A DNA stretch of 64,000 nt from Melieria omissa (taxonomy: Eukaryota; Arthropoda; Insecta; Diptera; Ulidiidae): contig OZ020269.1 in assembly GCA_963971225.1 (NCBI GenBank), forward strand, positions 36,043,264 through 36,107,263. Reading direction: 5' to 3'. The notes below the pieces were generated by a model. The model searched no databases and was not told the origin of the DNA. It worked only from the letters and a program-made list of their open reading frames with translations. This document shows, one piece after another, positions 33,830-51,598 of the stretch (positions are counted from its first letter, which is position 1; each line of letters opens with the position of its first letter). A program made the position numbers and the translations under genes.

Positions 33830-34160
33830 GGAAAAAACGGTAATCTACTTCTATCGCTATCCACATGAAGGAGATGAGAATTACAAGAATCGCACCAGTG
33901 CGCTCTTGGCAGGCAGTGGCAAAACCTCCAAGTGTGAACGAAAAAACTGCCAATCGCCGTTCGGATTCGGCGTTAAAGTGTAGGTCCCTCCCCTCCCTTT
34001 CCCCAACCGTTTGAAATGTGTGTTGTATCACATGTTGGAAAAAACAGTGTTGCATACGCATTTCAAACGGGTGGAGTTTGTGGTATCACAACGGGCCCGT
34101 TAAGAAGCCTAAGTGTGTCTCATACAGAGGCAGCCACCGCAACCTAACCTTACCTACGTA
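33830..34160 (+). mobile_element. SINE, family 2, lacking its tRNA head
   Basis: Matches the body of the SINE at 57438 from CTACTTCTATCGCTATCC to GCAGCCACCGCAACCTAAC. The tRNA-like head is absent, so the copy is 5' truncated. It contains the same central segment with GGCAGTGGCAAAACCTCC and CCGTTCGGATTCGGCGTT. Confidence 0.85.
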
Positions 34161-34169
34161 CTATTTATA

Positions 34170-36376
34170 TTGATAGTACTCAAGACTTCATACAAACAAA
34201 CATAAAGTTTTCCTTCTATTGGGGTTCGATCCTGTGCAATTCATAGCTTGAATGCTATTGGGTTGCTCATTTAGATTTGTTTGCGGGGCTACGCCCTGTG
34301 CGCTGTGCAAAATTTTATTGCTGCACGGCTTACAATTTCGGTCCTATTCCATATAAAAAATTTCAAAAAAATATCCGATAACATTCCTCCACAAGACCCA
34401 GAAACTCAATTTAATACAACTCGCATCGCATTGACGAATTTTATTGTACAAACACCACAAAGTTTGAATTACTCTTGTTATTTAAAAATATTATTATATT
34501 GAAAAACTGTAGTCTTAAAAACTCGGAGGATGCACCCATTGATGCACTCATCAAGTTGAAAGTTTTCGGACGAGATCAAATGATGAACGTGACTAAGAAA
34601 AATGAAAATGGCGCAACCATGAAGCATTTTTTGGGAACTTCGAGCACCCGGAATCGTTCAAAGAAATATGAGACAAATCTGTAGAAACAACAACAACAAC
34701 AATAAATAACAATTGTTTTTGTTTGTTATATTGATACACCTGTTATCCATATATGCTCCATGCATTATCAAGCATTTTGCATATTGTTACGAAAATTACT
34801 TTCCAAGTTCGTATTTGGATTGTGCTTGAAAAATAAAACCACTTCAATTATTCACCGCAAACGCAGTCAAAAACCAACAATCACTTTATTTACAGATTTA
34901 TACTTTGCTTGTATCTACACTTGTTACTACTTTGCTTATTCAACTAAGACTCGACCCTCTGCGCTGCACACTGCTGCTTTTTATACTTGTTTTCTTATCG
35001 CGCCGATGTTTCCTGCAAATTCTCAAAAAAAGTATGCTTAGAAAAGCATTCATGCGTAGCACAGCACAGTGTGCCTCATCGTTACAATATTTAGTTGGTT
35101 TTTGACCGATATAGAGATAGGGCGTGTGTTGTTTTTTTCTTTGCAAAACAACGTGGCAACACACATTATACGCATACATCGTTTTGTTCCTAATTTTTGG
35201 GCCAAAAATAATACCGTACTCAAACCTCATCTCCCGTATTCACGGGACTTGGCGTCCTGCGACTTTTTTGACACGTCTTGTACGCACCAATTCAATACAG
35301 AGTATCATATAAAAGCGATTTTATACCGCCTTGAACGTTGTAAGCGTACCGAGTAAATGTGATTTTCATATGAGTTCTTAAATTTTCAAGTCGCTTTGAA
35401 AATGCCCATAAACATTTTCAAAGTGCCTCGAAAATCAGCTATTGGTGATGTACACTTGGCTTTTTTTTCATTTTCAAGTAAAACGCAAGCAACAGCTGAT
35501 GTTCGTTAGACGTTGAATTAGTAGTAAACAAGAAAGAAGAAAATCACACTTTCACACCGTCTTCGTCAAATCGCTTCTGAAATCAATGTATAAAACATGG
35601 CTCGAAGGCGTATCGAATCAATGCGAATCGACTGCGACGGTCGGGTAAACATGGTAATAGATATTCATGAATAAATGTTTTTTGAGAAAAATAAAGCCAC
35701 CTTTAAAATAGTCACCTCACAAAAACTGATACAGTCCCATCGAAAGAAAACCTACCCTACAATCTCAAAGTGTTATGAAGTTTTGTCGCTTTTGTATAGC
35801 AAGCAAAAAACTTTTCCTAAGCTAATTAAGTATTTGATGTCCCAAACAGGACATAGAGTATCAACCACGCATACGTGGCACAAAGTACGCATACGTGGCA
35901 CATAGTTTGATTTTTGGCACTGTCTCAGTTCCTTTTAAATAAACTCGAATGTTTTGAATAACGAGCCAACGCGCATGGATCTAGGGGATTTAGGGGTTAG
36001 AAGACAGGGTTTTGAGTGAAGAAGTTATGGGCTCTTGTTTTGACACAATCCAGATCATAGGTGCTGGGGAAAACATCTGCAGGAGACCATTGCAGAATCA
36101 CGCAGTTCGAGCCAGAAACGAACTGTATCTCTGTATGCGTAGTGCGCTGGAACATCGTTTCCACGTGGAACACATAGGCGCCAGTGTTCGAACGGGTTTC
36201 CCGGGAAAATACCCGGAGCAACGGCATCAGATTGCTCATCTCCTCAGAACAATTACCGAAAAGGTACAATCATTGATTCGACAGTCAATATCTTCATCAG
36301 TTCCGCAGCGTGGGGAAACTTTACTACTATTACTCGCTCGCTCGACTTCGCTGTCAGGCTAAAACGGTGTGTTTTT
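34170..36376. other. Intergenic DNA with a mariner scrap
   Basis: Plus-strand 35200-35356 reads LPYSRDLASCDFFDTSCT, a decayed SPDLAPCDFFLF motif, so a short piece of a second mariner lineage survives there. An AAC microsatellite lies at 34684-34701. The open frame 36012-36362 is unrecognised and I do not call it a gene. Nothing else is supported. Confidence 0.5.
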
Positions 36377-36396
36377 GTGAGCCAAGTATGTATCAA

Positions 36397-37025
36397 AATG
36401 GACCGATTTAGCATCGCTCAATGTGTAAACATAGTGAAAATTCACTACAAAAATGGTGAAAATTTGAGCACCACTTTTCGCGCACTAAGGCAGGATTTCG
36501 GAAGTCACGGAAGGCCTGTTTTGTCAATAATTTCGGATTTATTGGCGAAATTCGAACGAACTGGTTCTGTACAAGATGTACAGACGCCAATACGTAATCG
36601 CCCTGCTCGTTCGGCCGAAAATATTGCTATTGACCGTTACCGTCAATTCTGAACGTTATGGCCGTATGATAACCGAGTATTTCTGGCCAGCGATCGAAGA
36701 TATGGATGTGGAGGAGACGTGGTTTCAACAGGACGGCGCTACATGCCACACAACACGACCGAACATGACAGAATTGCGAACCAGGTTCGATGAATGCATA
36801 ATTTCGCGTTTTGGTGATGCCAATTGGCCGTCCAGATCGTGCGATCTGAACCCTTTGGACATTTTCTTTGGGGCTACGCGAAAGACCAAGTCTATGCAGA
36901 CAATCCGCAGACTCTGGAGCACTTGGCGCCTTACAGCCTGCTATATGTAAAAAAGTCATTGAAAATTACCTAAAAAGAATCGAGGTGTGCCAGGCTGCTC
37001 GTAGCGATCATTTGAATGATGTCAT
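36397..37025 (+). pseudogene. Insect DDE transposase gene with a large internal deletion
   Basis: N-terminal part (36397-36600): MDRFSIAQCVNIVKIHYKNG, then a helix-turn-helix ending FERTGSVQD. It jumps after about residue 75 to the catalytic end: VNSERYGRMITEYFWP, FQQDGATCHTT with the second acidic residue, and WPSRSCDLNPLDIFFWG-like with the third, followed by a C-terminal tail in another frame. This composition is typical of an insect mariner/Tc-superfamily group. The first catalytic Asp lies in the deleted part. A related N-terminal fragment is at 19441-19635. Confidence 0.75.
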
Positions 37026-37707
37026 ATTCCACTACTAATGGAACAAACCAAATATTATTTTGATAATAAAGTTTCATCAAAATTCAAATTTTAATTGATT
37101 TTTTTTCTTTATTTACTTTTTCGGCTCATGATGAAAAACCCTATACGAATATCACTACAATGAGTATGTTTCTTTTCAATAGAATTTTTTTTAATTTCGT
37201 TGCTGTGTTGTCTTACGTATTTACAAATATTCGATTTGTAAATATTAAATTTCGATACATTTCCTTTAAACACTCGTCTCTAGAGCCACCTACATTTGAT
37301 AAGTAGTTTAAGAAATAACCATCTGAGAGCAGCTTCGGTGTTTTTCCATGCATGCAACCCTGCACTGGAATTAATTTTTCCACCATCTTTTACGGTATAC
37401 TGATACTATCCGTCTCCGGGAAGGTTTCTTCTGCTGCCTGAAAGTATGCAAGTACGCGAAGAGGTGGCAGTCGACAATTTTGAGGATTTACTGGATTTAA
37501 AAGCTATTAACACAGAGTGAATTCAATAAAAAAAATGTTATACTAATCGGACAGTTGCCGACAACAGGCCAGGCGCTGAGGCGAGTTCATTGGACACGGT
37601 CTGGCTGTGAAACAACTGCAGACAACCGCAAGGCCGCCGAGGAATGCAATGAGTGTCTTGTCCCCGTTCAGTTCGAATCACGTGAAATTACTGCTATCGA
37701 CTGACAA

Positions 37708-40700
37708 ATGGCTTCTGGCGACGCAATCAACTCCATTGATCAGGATCTGTCGAGCACGTCCAACACGAAAACTGTTGAGAATTCAAACTTTGTCAAGGAT
37801 GGTAATTACGGGCTGTGCATACATACACACAAAATAGTTTGGTGAAATTTGTAAGATGGGCGCAGCACTAATCCTTGGAGAGGAGAACGAGGAAAAAACT
37901 TGAATGTGCTGTTTGTACTGCTTATTCTCTAGAGCATTTTCAATGTGATAAGTCGAGTGCTAATGTTGACTAAATTTTCAGCAGTCAATTCGCATTTTCA
38001 TGTACATAGACATTTTTTTCATTTTCTCACTGGAAGGCCCATGTAAAAATCAATGAACACTGTTGGTACCTTGAGGCGCATGTGTACGATAAACAAAAAG
38101 TTACCCTCTTATGCTCTTATTATAACTGTCAGTGTTTGTGCCAAGAAACCAATAACTGCACATATGTGGGTTAATTTCTGAAAATTGCGGCTATTGTCAA
38201 GCTGTCGAAAAATAGTTTATTCTCCAAAAAGCACGTTTAGCTATCGATATCTTTGCTTGCTTTCGCTTCAAAAATTTGCATAGTTACTCTTCAGTTTTCT
38301 ATCTTCACCTTTTCCATTTAGGGTTCTTTATTTGGGCTATTAGTGTTAAAAATCGAGAGAGTGGGACTTATCAATTGTACATTTGTAATATAGTTAAGGC
38401 AAAGCATTAAAATAAGACATAGTCTACAAGAACGTAGGACGTAGATAGGACGTGTTAGTTGAGAAGGGGTTTTTGTTTGAAAAACGTTTTTCAAATCCAA
38501 AAATGATATAAGTGAATACCGCACAATGTGATTCTCTAGTTAATGGATATTAGCCATATCAATTGAACATGTAAATATCGTCCGCTCCCAATGAGCCCTG
38601 GATGAACGCAGTTATTTCAGATTCAATTACGTGCGCCTTGTGAGCTAAAACTTGGTCCGGGCTTAATTTTTGAAATCCTAGTCTTTTCATTGATGAGACG
38701 CATCATAAGCACAATTGCTCTGCAATAATATTAATAAATTTTCTTTTTCCATAGAACAAAACACGCAGTCGTCAACATCTGATGTAAGTATAGTCGAGTG
38801 TGTGTTGTATAAAATGCATTGAACTTTCTTGTCCTAAGATTCAGCATCATCGCCAGTCGCGCTATGGGAACAAGGGCGATAAAGAGCGAAAGATTGGGCA
38901 TCGGCGTGTCGGTGAGGGTGGCGAGATCACGTATAAAAAAATCCAAACCAGCCAGATAATGGGATCCATTCAATTAGGAATTCAGCACACAGTGCGTCTC
39001 TAGACACCCCAACTCTGACACGCAACTGATCCGACACTAATGGGTGCACTGTCTTCTTGCAGGTTGGCAGCTTGGCATCAAAACCAAAACGTGATCTGCT
39101 CATGATGGACTTTTTTGAGATTGAGAGCATTACCTTTCCCCCGGAAGGATCCAGCCTTACGCCCGCCCACCACTACAGCGAGTTCAGATACAAAATCTAC
39201 GCGCCTATTGCATTCCGATATTTTAGGGATTTGTTTGGCATACAGCCAGACGACTTCATGGTGCGTTTTTTTTCTGTATTAATGCTGTATTGATGTCGTT
39301 CTCACTAACACACACACTTGACCACATTTCAGATGTCCATGTGTTCAGCGGCGTTGCGGGAGCTATCGAATCCGGGTGCTTCTGGCTCTATTTTCTACTT
39401 GACTGCTGACGACGAGTTCATCATCAAGACCGTGCAACACAAGGAGGGGGAGTTTCTGCAAAAACTACTGCCTGGGTAAGCGCTTAGAATTTCCTCAAAT
39501 AACTCATCTAGTTTTATCCAATGCAAATACAATAAAATCTTATAGTTACTATATGAATTTGAATCAAAATCCCCGAACGCTTTTGCCAAAGTTTTTTGGT
39601 CTATACTGCCTTCAGACCAGCACTAGTAAAAACATTCGTCTGGTTGTCATGAACAATTTGTTGCCCTCATACGTAAAGATGCATCTAAAGTATGACCTGA
39701 AGGGCTCCACATTCAAAAGGAAAGCCTCAAAGGCAGAGCGCGCCAAAAAGTCGCCTACTTACAAAGATCTGGACTTCATGGAGCACCATCCAAATGGCAT
39801 ATTCTTGGAGGCAGAAACGTACAGTGCTCTGATCAAAACAATACAACGCGACTGCACCGTGCTGGAGTCTTTCAAGATTATGGATTACTCATTGCTGGTG
39901 GGCGTACATAACTTGGACTTGGCGAGCAAAGAAAAGAAAAGTGAACGCAGAAAGCTAAAGATGCCACAAGCAGATGATTCCGATGTTGAGGATTTGGCAG
40001 ACACCGAGCAAGGAGCTGGCGGCGTGGATGGTCGAGAACGAGACTCGGTAGTTGGCGCGGGCCGAAATCGGTATGGATTTAGGGGAAACTGTATATATAA
40101 CAAAAATGTGAATATAACGTCGTTGTCGTTCTCAGATCGGCCAATAGACAGAGACTTGTAGCACATTCTACAGCAATGGAAAGCATTCAGGCGGAAAGCG
40201 AACCCATCGATGATGAAGACGATGTGCCGTACGTATTCCTGACAACTGCGTAGTGTCCCGTTGGTGTTCATTATCACTGTTGTCACTGCTTCATTTGTTT
40301 AGACCCGGAGGTATACCCGCTAGAAGTGAAAAGGGAGAGCGACTGCTGTTATTCGTTGGCATTATAGACATTCTGCAATCTTACAGGCTAAAGAAAAAAC
40401 TGGAGCACACCTTTAAGAGTATTATTCATGATGGGGTAAGTCATCAAACGAGCAAAAAAAAAACAGATTCTGTATAATTAATTTGTAGGATACGGTCTCT
40501 GTCTGTCGACCGTCATTCTACGCTCAAAGATTTCAAAACTTCATGGCCAAAACGGTATTTCGAAAGATCCCCTCACGTAAGTAAATTTGAGATTCCGTTA
40601 TGATTTAATTCGACTTTGAAATGACGGTCCTGTATTTTTCGTTTTCCTCGAAGTTGATCTTCCCGAAATCAAAGGAAACCACAGAAAATTTCGCACGCTC

Positions 40701-43226
40701 GTATCTAGCTACATAGGTGTGTCACATTCACGACAATTGCATCGAAAAACTTTGATTTATATATCGTGTTAATCATTTCAGCACTGAAGCATTCACCTTC
40801 CAAGAGAAAGAGTCTATCAAAAGCAATACAACGCTCCATGGAAAATGACAATGAGAATCGATGTAAGTTAACTAAAGGAATAGGCTTGCCCGTTATATAG
40901 TTTACTTCCTTTAAGTTAACTATGTTTATGCAAACATACAAATATAAAATCGTGTAATCCCAGAAGTAGACTCATTCGAAGCCTTAATCTTTTATATTGC
41001 CGCCAGCGGAGATCACATTCGAGCATCGCTCAGCTGTTACCCACGCTTCCAATTCTCAAGGTGCGAAGACACATATGGCGGGCAAGCCGACGGCTGCGAC
41101 GCACTCGTCCCCGGATGCGCCCCCTACAGGTGTATCCGCCTCCTCCACAGGCATGGCACCATTCGTGAGTCCCCGATTGTCCGTGCAAATGACTGGCAGT
41201 TTAGCAAAGTCCAAAGTCCCACCGCCAGTGCCGCCGCGGGGTTCACCGCGCAGGAAAAAGAGTGATGGACACCACGAGGCCGCACGCGCCGTATCTAATA
41301 CAGGTATCTACTCTAGCAGCACCAACGACTCTAAAACTGAAATTATGCACCTTCCCGTTGCGAGCAACACCTCCTCCAAAAGCAGCACTTTACAAGTTCA
41401 TGAAATTCCATTGCCCCGCTTCGGCGAGCGACGCTCTCCCAGCAATGTGCAGGACTGGCTCGAGCTGCACGACCTTTTCGAGGTGGAGCCGGGTTTCGTG
41501 CCACAGTTTGGTGGTCCGCCGCCATTGCCACCACCGCCACAGCAGCAGCGCCCACAAGTTCAACAGCCACAAGTCCAGCCTGTATTTCACAGAAAGACAT
41601 CACGTTCCATAGCACCAAGCGAATCGGTGCACTCGACCTATTCCACTGCCCGTTCCGAAGCGCGATCGCATAAGTCGTATAGGTACAACCTGCTTCATCG
41701 CGTAGACATGTTTCAGCGGCAAAATAGTCTCATATCGCGAGCTGGACGGCCTTCGATTGGGTCCATTGCTTACAGCTTCCCACCCATTGAGGCACACCCT
41801 GCCAACCTCACGCCTTCCGCATCAGTGGCTGAAATGCTCGCCTCGACAGGACCCCGCCGACCTTCAAAGAGCAACAAGCATCAACGGATGTTTCAGTATG
41901 CCGATATGGCGTTAAGAGACGACCGATTCGAAGATGAAAACGAAGACAATCTACTCCATTCCGTTAACGCATTCGTCGAGGTCAAGAGGGAAATAGAAGC
42001 CAAATACAGATCGCGCAAACCGCGTCCGCCTCCTCCTCCAATTGCCGCAGCAACGACGCCATAGAGATTGAGGCGCATTGAAAAATTGCAATGACGACCG
42101 TACCAACTCAAAGCATCTGTCGCAAAATGTCACCGATTTTGAACAGTTCCAGATTACCTTTTAACTTCATGTGCACTCAAATAACGCTTTTTTCCTTTAT
42201 CCGCTTCTCAACAATTTTACACTTTCCCACCCACACAAGCCTTATCCCACTTCCTGTCGCGAATTATAATTTTTGTCAATTAACCCATTGTTTTCACGTA
42301 TCGCTAGGCTCAACACCTTCTTGCAGTTCGACGCCCCCTCCCGCGTTTGACGAAATCTCCGAAGACAGCTCCAACAGAAATAGCTCGTCGTCGATCGGAC
42401 GAAAGTCACAGCTACACTACCAAGAGCGCAAAATGAATGTGGGCCCGGCCTTTCGGGGATCGCATGGTTCCCATGGGTCACACAAGGAGGACATTGTCAG
42501 GTAATGTGCTGGCGGTTGGCCAACATATGCTATAATTATGGATCAATAAAGACAGAGCTTGGCAAATATGCAAATACACACACGTTATCGCTTTATTTTT
42601 ATTTAGACTAATAAAGGATTTGTGCCGACTTATGTACGCACTCGAACTTGTTTAGTTGTTTAATGACGTACGTACTATGTTCATACTTGCGAATTGTGCC
42701 TATTGCTCTGTTATTAAAATTTGCCCAGCAATCTCTTGGCTCACGCTGAATTCTCTGCCCTAATCGAAATACACATTACTACTTCACCTTTTTATTGAAT
42801 AATTTCAGTATTTCTGAAATACACTTAGACACTTATTTGGCTGTAGATACATCATGCAGTAGTCAGTACGGCTCGCGCGGGGGTCTTGCATGGACGCCAC
42901 CAGCCTCTGGCGAAGGCTCCACACCCACATGGACTGAGGGAACGCCTAGTTTCACAGACTCTAGTTCAAGTGGCGACATTGGTGAGTGCAGCAGATTGAC
43001 TACTCGGAAAATGTTAAAATTGAGCAAAATTGCAGAGAACTTTTCGCCCATCAACTCATCAAAAATCGACCGACACAAGGCAACAGTTGAGGATGCCCTG
43101 AATTCGCTGTCGGCCGAAATGGTTGGTGTGTTGGTTCGACCGCCATTCGCGTGTTAGACGTGGTCACTGTTATACTAATTGGCCGTTTTCCTTATTTCAG
43201 ATAAATTGAGAACATCGAAAAACTAG
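37708..43226 (+). CDS. PIP5K59B: Phosphatidylinositol 4-phosphate 5-kinase, type I (PIP5K59B)
   Basis: Makes PI(4,5)P2 from PI4P at membranes. Exons by consensus splice sites and phase: 37708-37801, 38755-38783, 38839-38991, 39063-39260, 39333-39475, 39546-40070, 40136-40228, 40303-40435, 40489-40576, 40654-40716, 40782-40862 and 41007-42064, giving 885 residues for the isoform ending at 42064. The kinase core shows [44 protein letters not shown] and the catalytic [20 protein letters not shown], where the lysine pair of the specificity loop is present. The C-terminal part is proline- and serine-rich. A second 3' end is possible: a phase-1 donor inside exon 12 (for example near 41301) could join 42308-42500, 42809-42981 and 43201-43226, whose frames are open and look coding ([19 protein letters not shown]). 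The start ATG at 37708 is supported because exon 1 and exon 2 share phase 1. Confidence 0.93.
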
Positions 43227-44440
43227 AAGAGCTCTGACAAATATTCCGACATACAAAATCAAACGAGATCATTTACTCCTATATACAAACATAATCACGC
43301 TTTCAAGCATGTAATTGCATACAGCTTACAGTGCGCATGTGTGTGCGTACGTGGACATGGAGGTCAACATGTGAAGGAGGCTATGGGGCAGGCACAATCG
43401 CGAAGACACCGCTAGACAGGCCACTATGGGCCCACCCATGCACATGCGCACACATCTGCAAGGAGAACTGACACAGTTTAGGGTTACTCTATTCTAAGCG
43501 TATCTATGATAAAATCCAATATCTGCGTTGATTTTCCTCCTTACTTCAATATACTACCACACTTACATACAAACATATGTATATACACTGCAAAAAATGC
43601 AATGCGTACACGCAGGCAGATACATTCGTGAAGCTGGTTCGGCATCTTAGCGCGAGCCCTCCTTTTCTGAATCTCTAAAGCCAGAAGTACTCGTAATAAT
43701 ACTCAATGCAATAACGCTGTATGATAACTTGACGTTTGTTTTTATTTTCAATTCATATGAGTGTACGGGGTTAATGATTGTGTTTTCGAAATATCCTACG
43801 TATTAAATTAGTTATTGTTATAAAATATGCCTGCATACTGTAAGGGTTTAACACTAATTGTTTATTTGATTAAATTGAAAATTAACGTTTATCGTTATAA
43901 TCATTCAAAATATCTGTTTAATTTGTTGGGGATGCAAAAGTTAAGTCCGTATTTAGAGGTATTGCTAGATCATTTTGTAACGCGTGGTTAGGCGTGTAAC
44001 AACTTATTCGTATTACGTTTGTCGTACTGGGGGTTTCAGTTCTTTTTTGGGATGTCTAGGAATCCTTGCACTTGCCGCCCCCTCGTTTTTAATATTTTTT
44101 AATCAACCTTTAGCGGAGGTGTGTATGTGGCCTAAAGTTGTTGCGTCTCTTAGCGATACTAATGCCCTTGAGGTGAAGCCATAATTCATAGTTCCATTGT
44201 ATTCCCTCTGCTTACTAAAACGAACATATATATCGCGGAAGCCATAAAATAAAAAATTGTTGTACTACACTAAGACTGTGTGGCAAACGATTTTCACTTA
44301 TTTTGTCTCATTCAAATCTGAGAAGTGAAGAAAACCTATGACCCTTCTGTTGGCTTAAGAACTTAAGTCTTTATTTACTGTTATTAAAAGTTGTACCGAC
44401 GATAAAATTTATAAAACTATAGTCAAAGTGCGCTGGCACT
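43227..44440. other. Converging 3' ends of PIP5K59B and YME1L
   Basis: Non-coding. An AATAAA on the minus strand at 44370-44375 lies 66 bases past the YME1L stop and is its likely polyadenylation signal. Nothing else is recognised. Confidence 0.6.
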
Positions 44441-48294
<3,854 letters not shown>

Positions 48295-49454
48295 CGCATA
48301 GCCTGCACTCTGTCTCGTCCTGTTGATACAGCGGTTATGTTGCGTCGGCTTTCGCCCCAAGTTGCCCAGATGCAGGAAAGGCTACGGTGAATTGGTCAAC
48401 ATAAATGGAAATACAATGAAAGAGGAAGGGTGTCAGTGACCACCTGTCTTCTCTTACCAAAGAATGTGAATATGCACAGAACATCTTTGCGAATATTTTA
48501 ATATTTTGGGGTTCCAACAGAACCAGCAGATTCAAGGCAAATTTACGTGATGACAGCTAAAATGTCATCATCGAACACATCTCTGGTTCACGCGGCTTTG
48601 GTGAGTACCGTTTTTCGCGTGGTGAAGTTGATAGCTGCTTGTTTTTATTTTCCACTGTTCTTTTTTGCTGCGTTGGTGTTAGACCGCAACACCAACCAAC
48701 TAAAAATTTTGAGGGGTTTGTGAATGCGACTGTAAATTTTTTGCTTTAAAAAATTTGAAATATGGTGCAGGATTTTCTACGGTATTAACCCTTTGATGTG
48801 CACATGACATTGACAGCTGGAGCGTAGAATTTTAACTCGCTCTCGTGAAGCGATGTCCGATCAAATGGCTTTTGAATCTATGATTAATACTCTCTGGTTT
48901 AACATTTTCCACTATTTCAATTTAAGCCTGACGTGCCCGAATAAAACACTAGCAGTGCCCAATAAAAAATAATTTCCGAATAACCTTACTCAAGAAAAAG
49001 AATTTTAAATAAAAAAGGCTGACAATGCAGTAGACGCGAATAAGAAGGATTGTGATCTTAGACCTGCCTCGTTGATATGAATTTAAGATAAAATAATATG
49101 AAGGAACGGGAAACTTAGAGACATGTTCATAGTTTATTCTCGTACAGCCACAATAAGTATGGTTACGTACACTGCCGGCCACTTGAATAACCTCACTTAA
49201 ATATCTGGTGACAATTTTTTCGCTGTGTAAAAATGATATCTGTTGATAAATTTAAATATATGGTTAGTTAAATTTTACAATTCCTAAAATGCATCAAACC
49301 TTACAGAAATATCATGCATAGAATTACAAACCTTCTTAGGGTTATTATCTGATCTGGTAGCACTGGTTGTAACTATTTGGATTGTTCGTTAGTTAGAGTC
49401 GCACGTGTCCAGGATTTGTTTGGATCTATACGGAAATACTTTTGGTCAAGTGTT
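48295..49454. promoter_or_regulatory. Divergent promoter region of YME1L and the RBM28-like gene
   Basis: About 1.2 kb between the two start codons, with the genes facing away from each other. It must hold both promoters and 5' UTRs, possibly a 5' exon of YME1L. I see no TATA box that I would trust. A short AT-rich stretch covers 48950-49350. Confidence 0.5.
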
Positions 49455-51598
49455 ATGGATTTCGAGGGCAATACGTCGGTAGACAAGGAGGAGCTCAGTG
49501 ACGTAAAGCCGAAAAGATGGCGAAATCCATTCAACATACAACAACGTAAGGAAGAGAGGGAGCGCAGGCGGAAGAAGTGCGCACGACTGATTGTTCGCAA
49601 CATTAGCTATAAGGCGACCGAAGACACCTTGCGGCAGCATTTCAACCAATGGGGCACTGTAGAGGAACTCGCGCTGCTAAAAAACTCCCAAGGAAAGCTA
49701 GTTGGATGCGCGTTCGTGCAATATGCCACGGTAAACCAAGCCACCAAGGCGATATTGAAAGGGAATGAACAGAATTTTCTCGGACGATCGCTGTATATCG
49801 ACTGGGCAGTGAGTAAGGACGAGTACGTAGCCAAACAAAAGGAAGCGCAAGATGTTCATGGAAAGAAGCCAAAGACAGAGGAGAACGATGAGAAGACGGC
49901 GAGTGAAGATTGCTTGCCGGAGGAGCAAAGTGTGAAAGAAGGAAGCGACAGCGATGAAGAAAGTGGCGAGGTATGTAGCTCAATTTAATTAAATCGTGTG
50001 CTGAACTGTGATATTATGTTGTTATTGGTTGGTAGGATGAAAGTGATGAAGAGGGCGACGAGGAAGAAAGCGAAAACGCTAATAGCTCAGACTATGACGA
50101 AGACAGAGAAAGCAACGAATCAGATGATGACAAGAAAAGCGTCAAGACGAAATTGGACATCTCCAAGGTGAAAAAAGAAAAGCATGTTTCCAATGATGTG
50201 CAAGAGGGCTGCACAGTTTTCATCAAGAACGTGCCATTCGAGGCAGAGGACGCTGATGTGCGAAAGGTGTGTCGAAAGTTCGGGCCGCTTTACTACGCAA
50301 TTATAAATCGGGAGCGCATTTCGGGCCATTCGCGCGGCACTGCTTTCGTCAAATTCAAAACTAAGGAGTCTGCTGACCTTTGTCTTCAATCTGGCACTGA
50401 ATTCGTATTGTTGGACCAAGTTCTAGACCCCTGCCCTGCACTCAGCAGAACCGAAATACAGAGCAAGTTGATCGATAAGATGAAGGAGGGTGAGAGCAAG
50501 GACTCGCGCAATTTGTACTTAGCCAGAGAGGGACTGATAATGGCCGGGTCGAAAGCAGCTGATGGCGTATCCGCCTCAGACATGACCAAGCGGCACAAAT
50601 TGGAGCAAATAAAGACACAAGTCCTGAAGAACTTAAATCGGTTTGAGAATCAGCGGCTTATACGAAGTGTTGTGGAAATATAATTTGCGTTGTCTCCTCA
50701 CAGATTTGTCTCGCGAAATCGTCTGTCCATCCATAATCTGCCGTTGAACTACGACAACGAGAAGTTACAGCAGATGGCCACTTCTAAAACTGGGTTCAAG
50801 CCACACGAGTGCCGGGTTATGCGTGAGAGTAGGATCACACCAGATCATCTAAAGGGGAAATCTAAGGGATTCGGCTTCATGTCCTTCAGCACACACCAGC
50901 AAGCGTTGACCGCACTCCGGAAACTGAACAATAATCCCACTGTGTTCGGCACGCAGCACGTAAGCTTGGCTAAACTAGCTCAATTCAGTAATTACATATA
51001 TCTATTGTAGCGTCCAATTGTGGCATTCAGTATTGAGGATCGTGCAGTACACAAAATCAAGGAGAAGCGTGTTCAGAAATCCAAGGTCAGCAACCCCACT
51101 TTCCAGAAAAAGATGGAAGAGCGCAAAGAGTTACGCAAACTGAAGGTGCAAGGAAAGTTGCGTAAACCGAAAGGCCCTCAAACGGACGATAAGGAAAGGC
51201 TGAAGAACCACATCAAGCAGCTTGAAGAATCCCGTGCTGCGAAGGCAGGCTCTGAGCAAACAGATATTATTGTAGAATACGATAAATTTGTCGGCACCGC
51301 TGCCAAGCCTGGCGTCGCCACACGTATGCGATCAAACAAAAAGATTGCCGAGCAGGCACTGGAGCACAAAAAGCGAGTCAAGGCCACGAAGCGCAAAGAA
51401 AAACAAGCTAAAATTCGGCAAATGCACTTAACTGAACGTAAGGCGGTCGATCGGCCTAGGCAGGGATGTAAAGTCGAGCGCGACGACTTGGTACATTTGG
51501 TAAACAAATATAAACGCATGATTGACAACACAGCAAGCGGCAGCGACGCCGTTGTCAAAACGAAGAAACCCAAGCGTTCAAAGTGGTATACCGAGTAA
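49455..51598 (+). CDS. RBM28: Nucleolar RNA-binding protein, RBM28/Nop4-like
   Basis: Expected role in ribosome biogenesis (large-subunit assembly) in the nucleolus. Exons 49455-49970, 50036-50640, 50704-50959 and 51011-51598; consistent phases give 654 residues. The first RRM is at about 44-118 (ARLIVRNISYK, GCAFVQY). A very acidic stretch follows exon 2's start (residues about 172-205). The second RRM is near 217-290 (CTVFIKNVPFEA, GTAFVKFKT). RNLYLAREGLI is a signature found in vertebrate RBM28. The third RRM is near 378-455 (RLSIHNLPLNYD, GFGFMSFS). The basic C-terminus ends KRSKWYTE, close to the vertebrate KRSKWFDS. Vertebrate RBM28 has an additional N-terminal RRM; none is seen upstream here, so the fly protein seems to lack it. 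The start is the first ATG after a stop in this frame. Confidence 0.9.

Noticed and set aside
36012..36362. 116-residue frame and an overlapping minus-strand frame
   Set aside because: Both strands are open, as happens in GC-balanced DNA, and neither shows a family signature.
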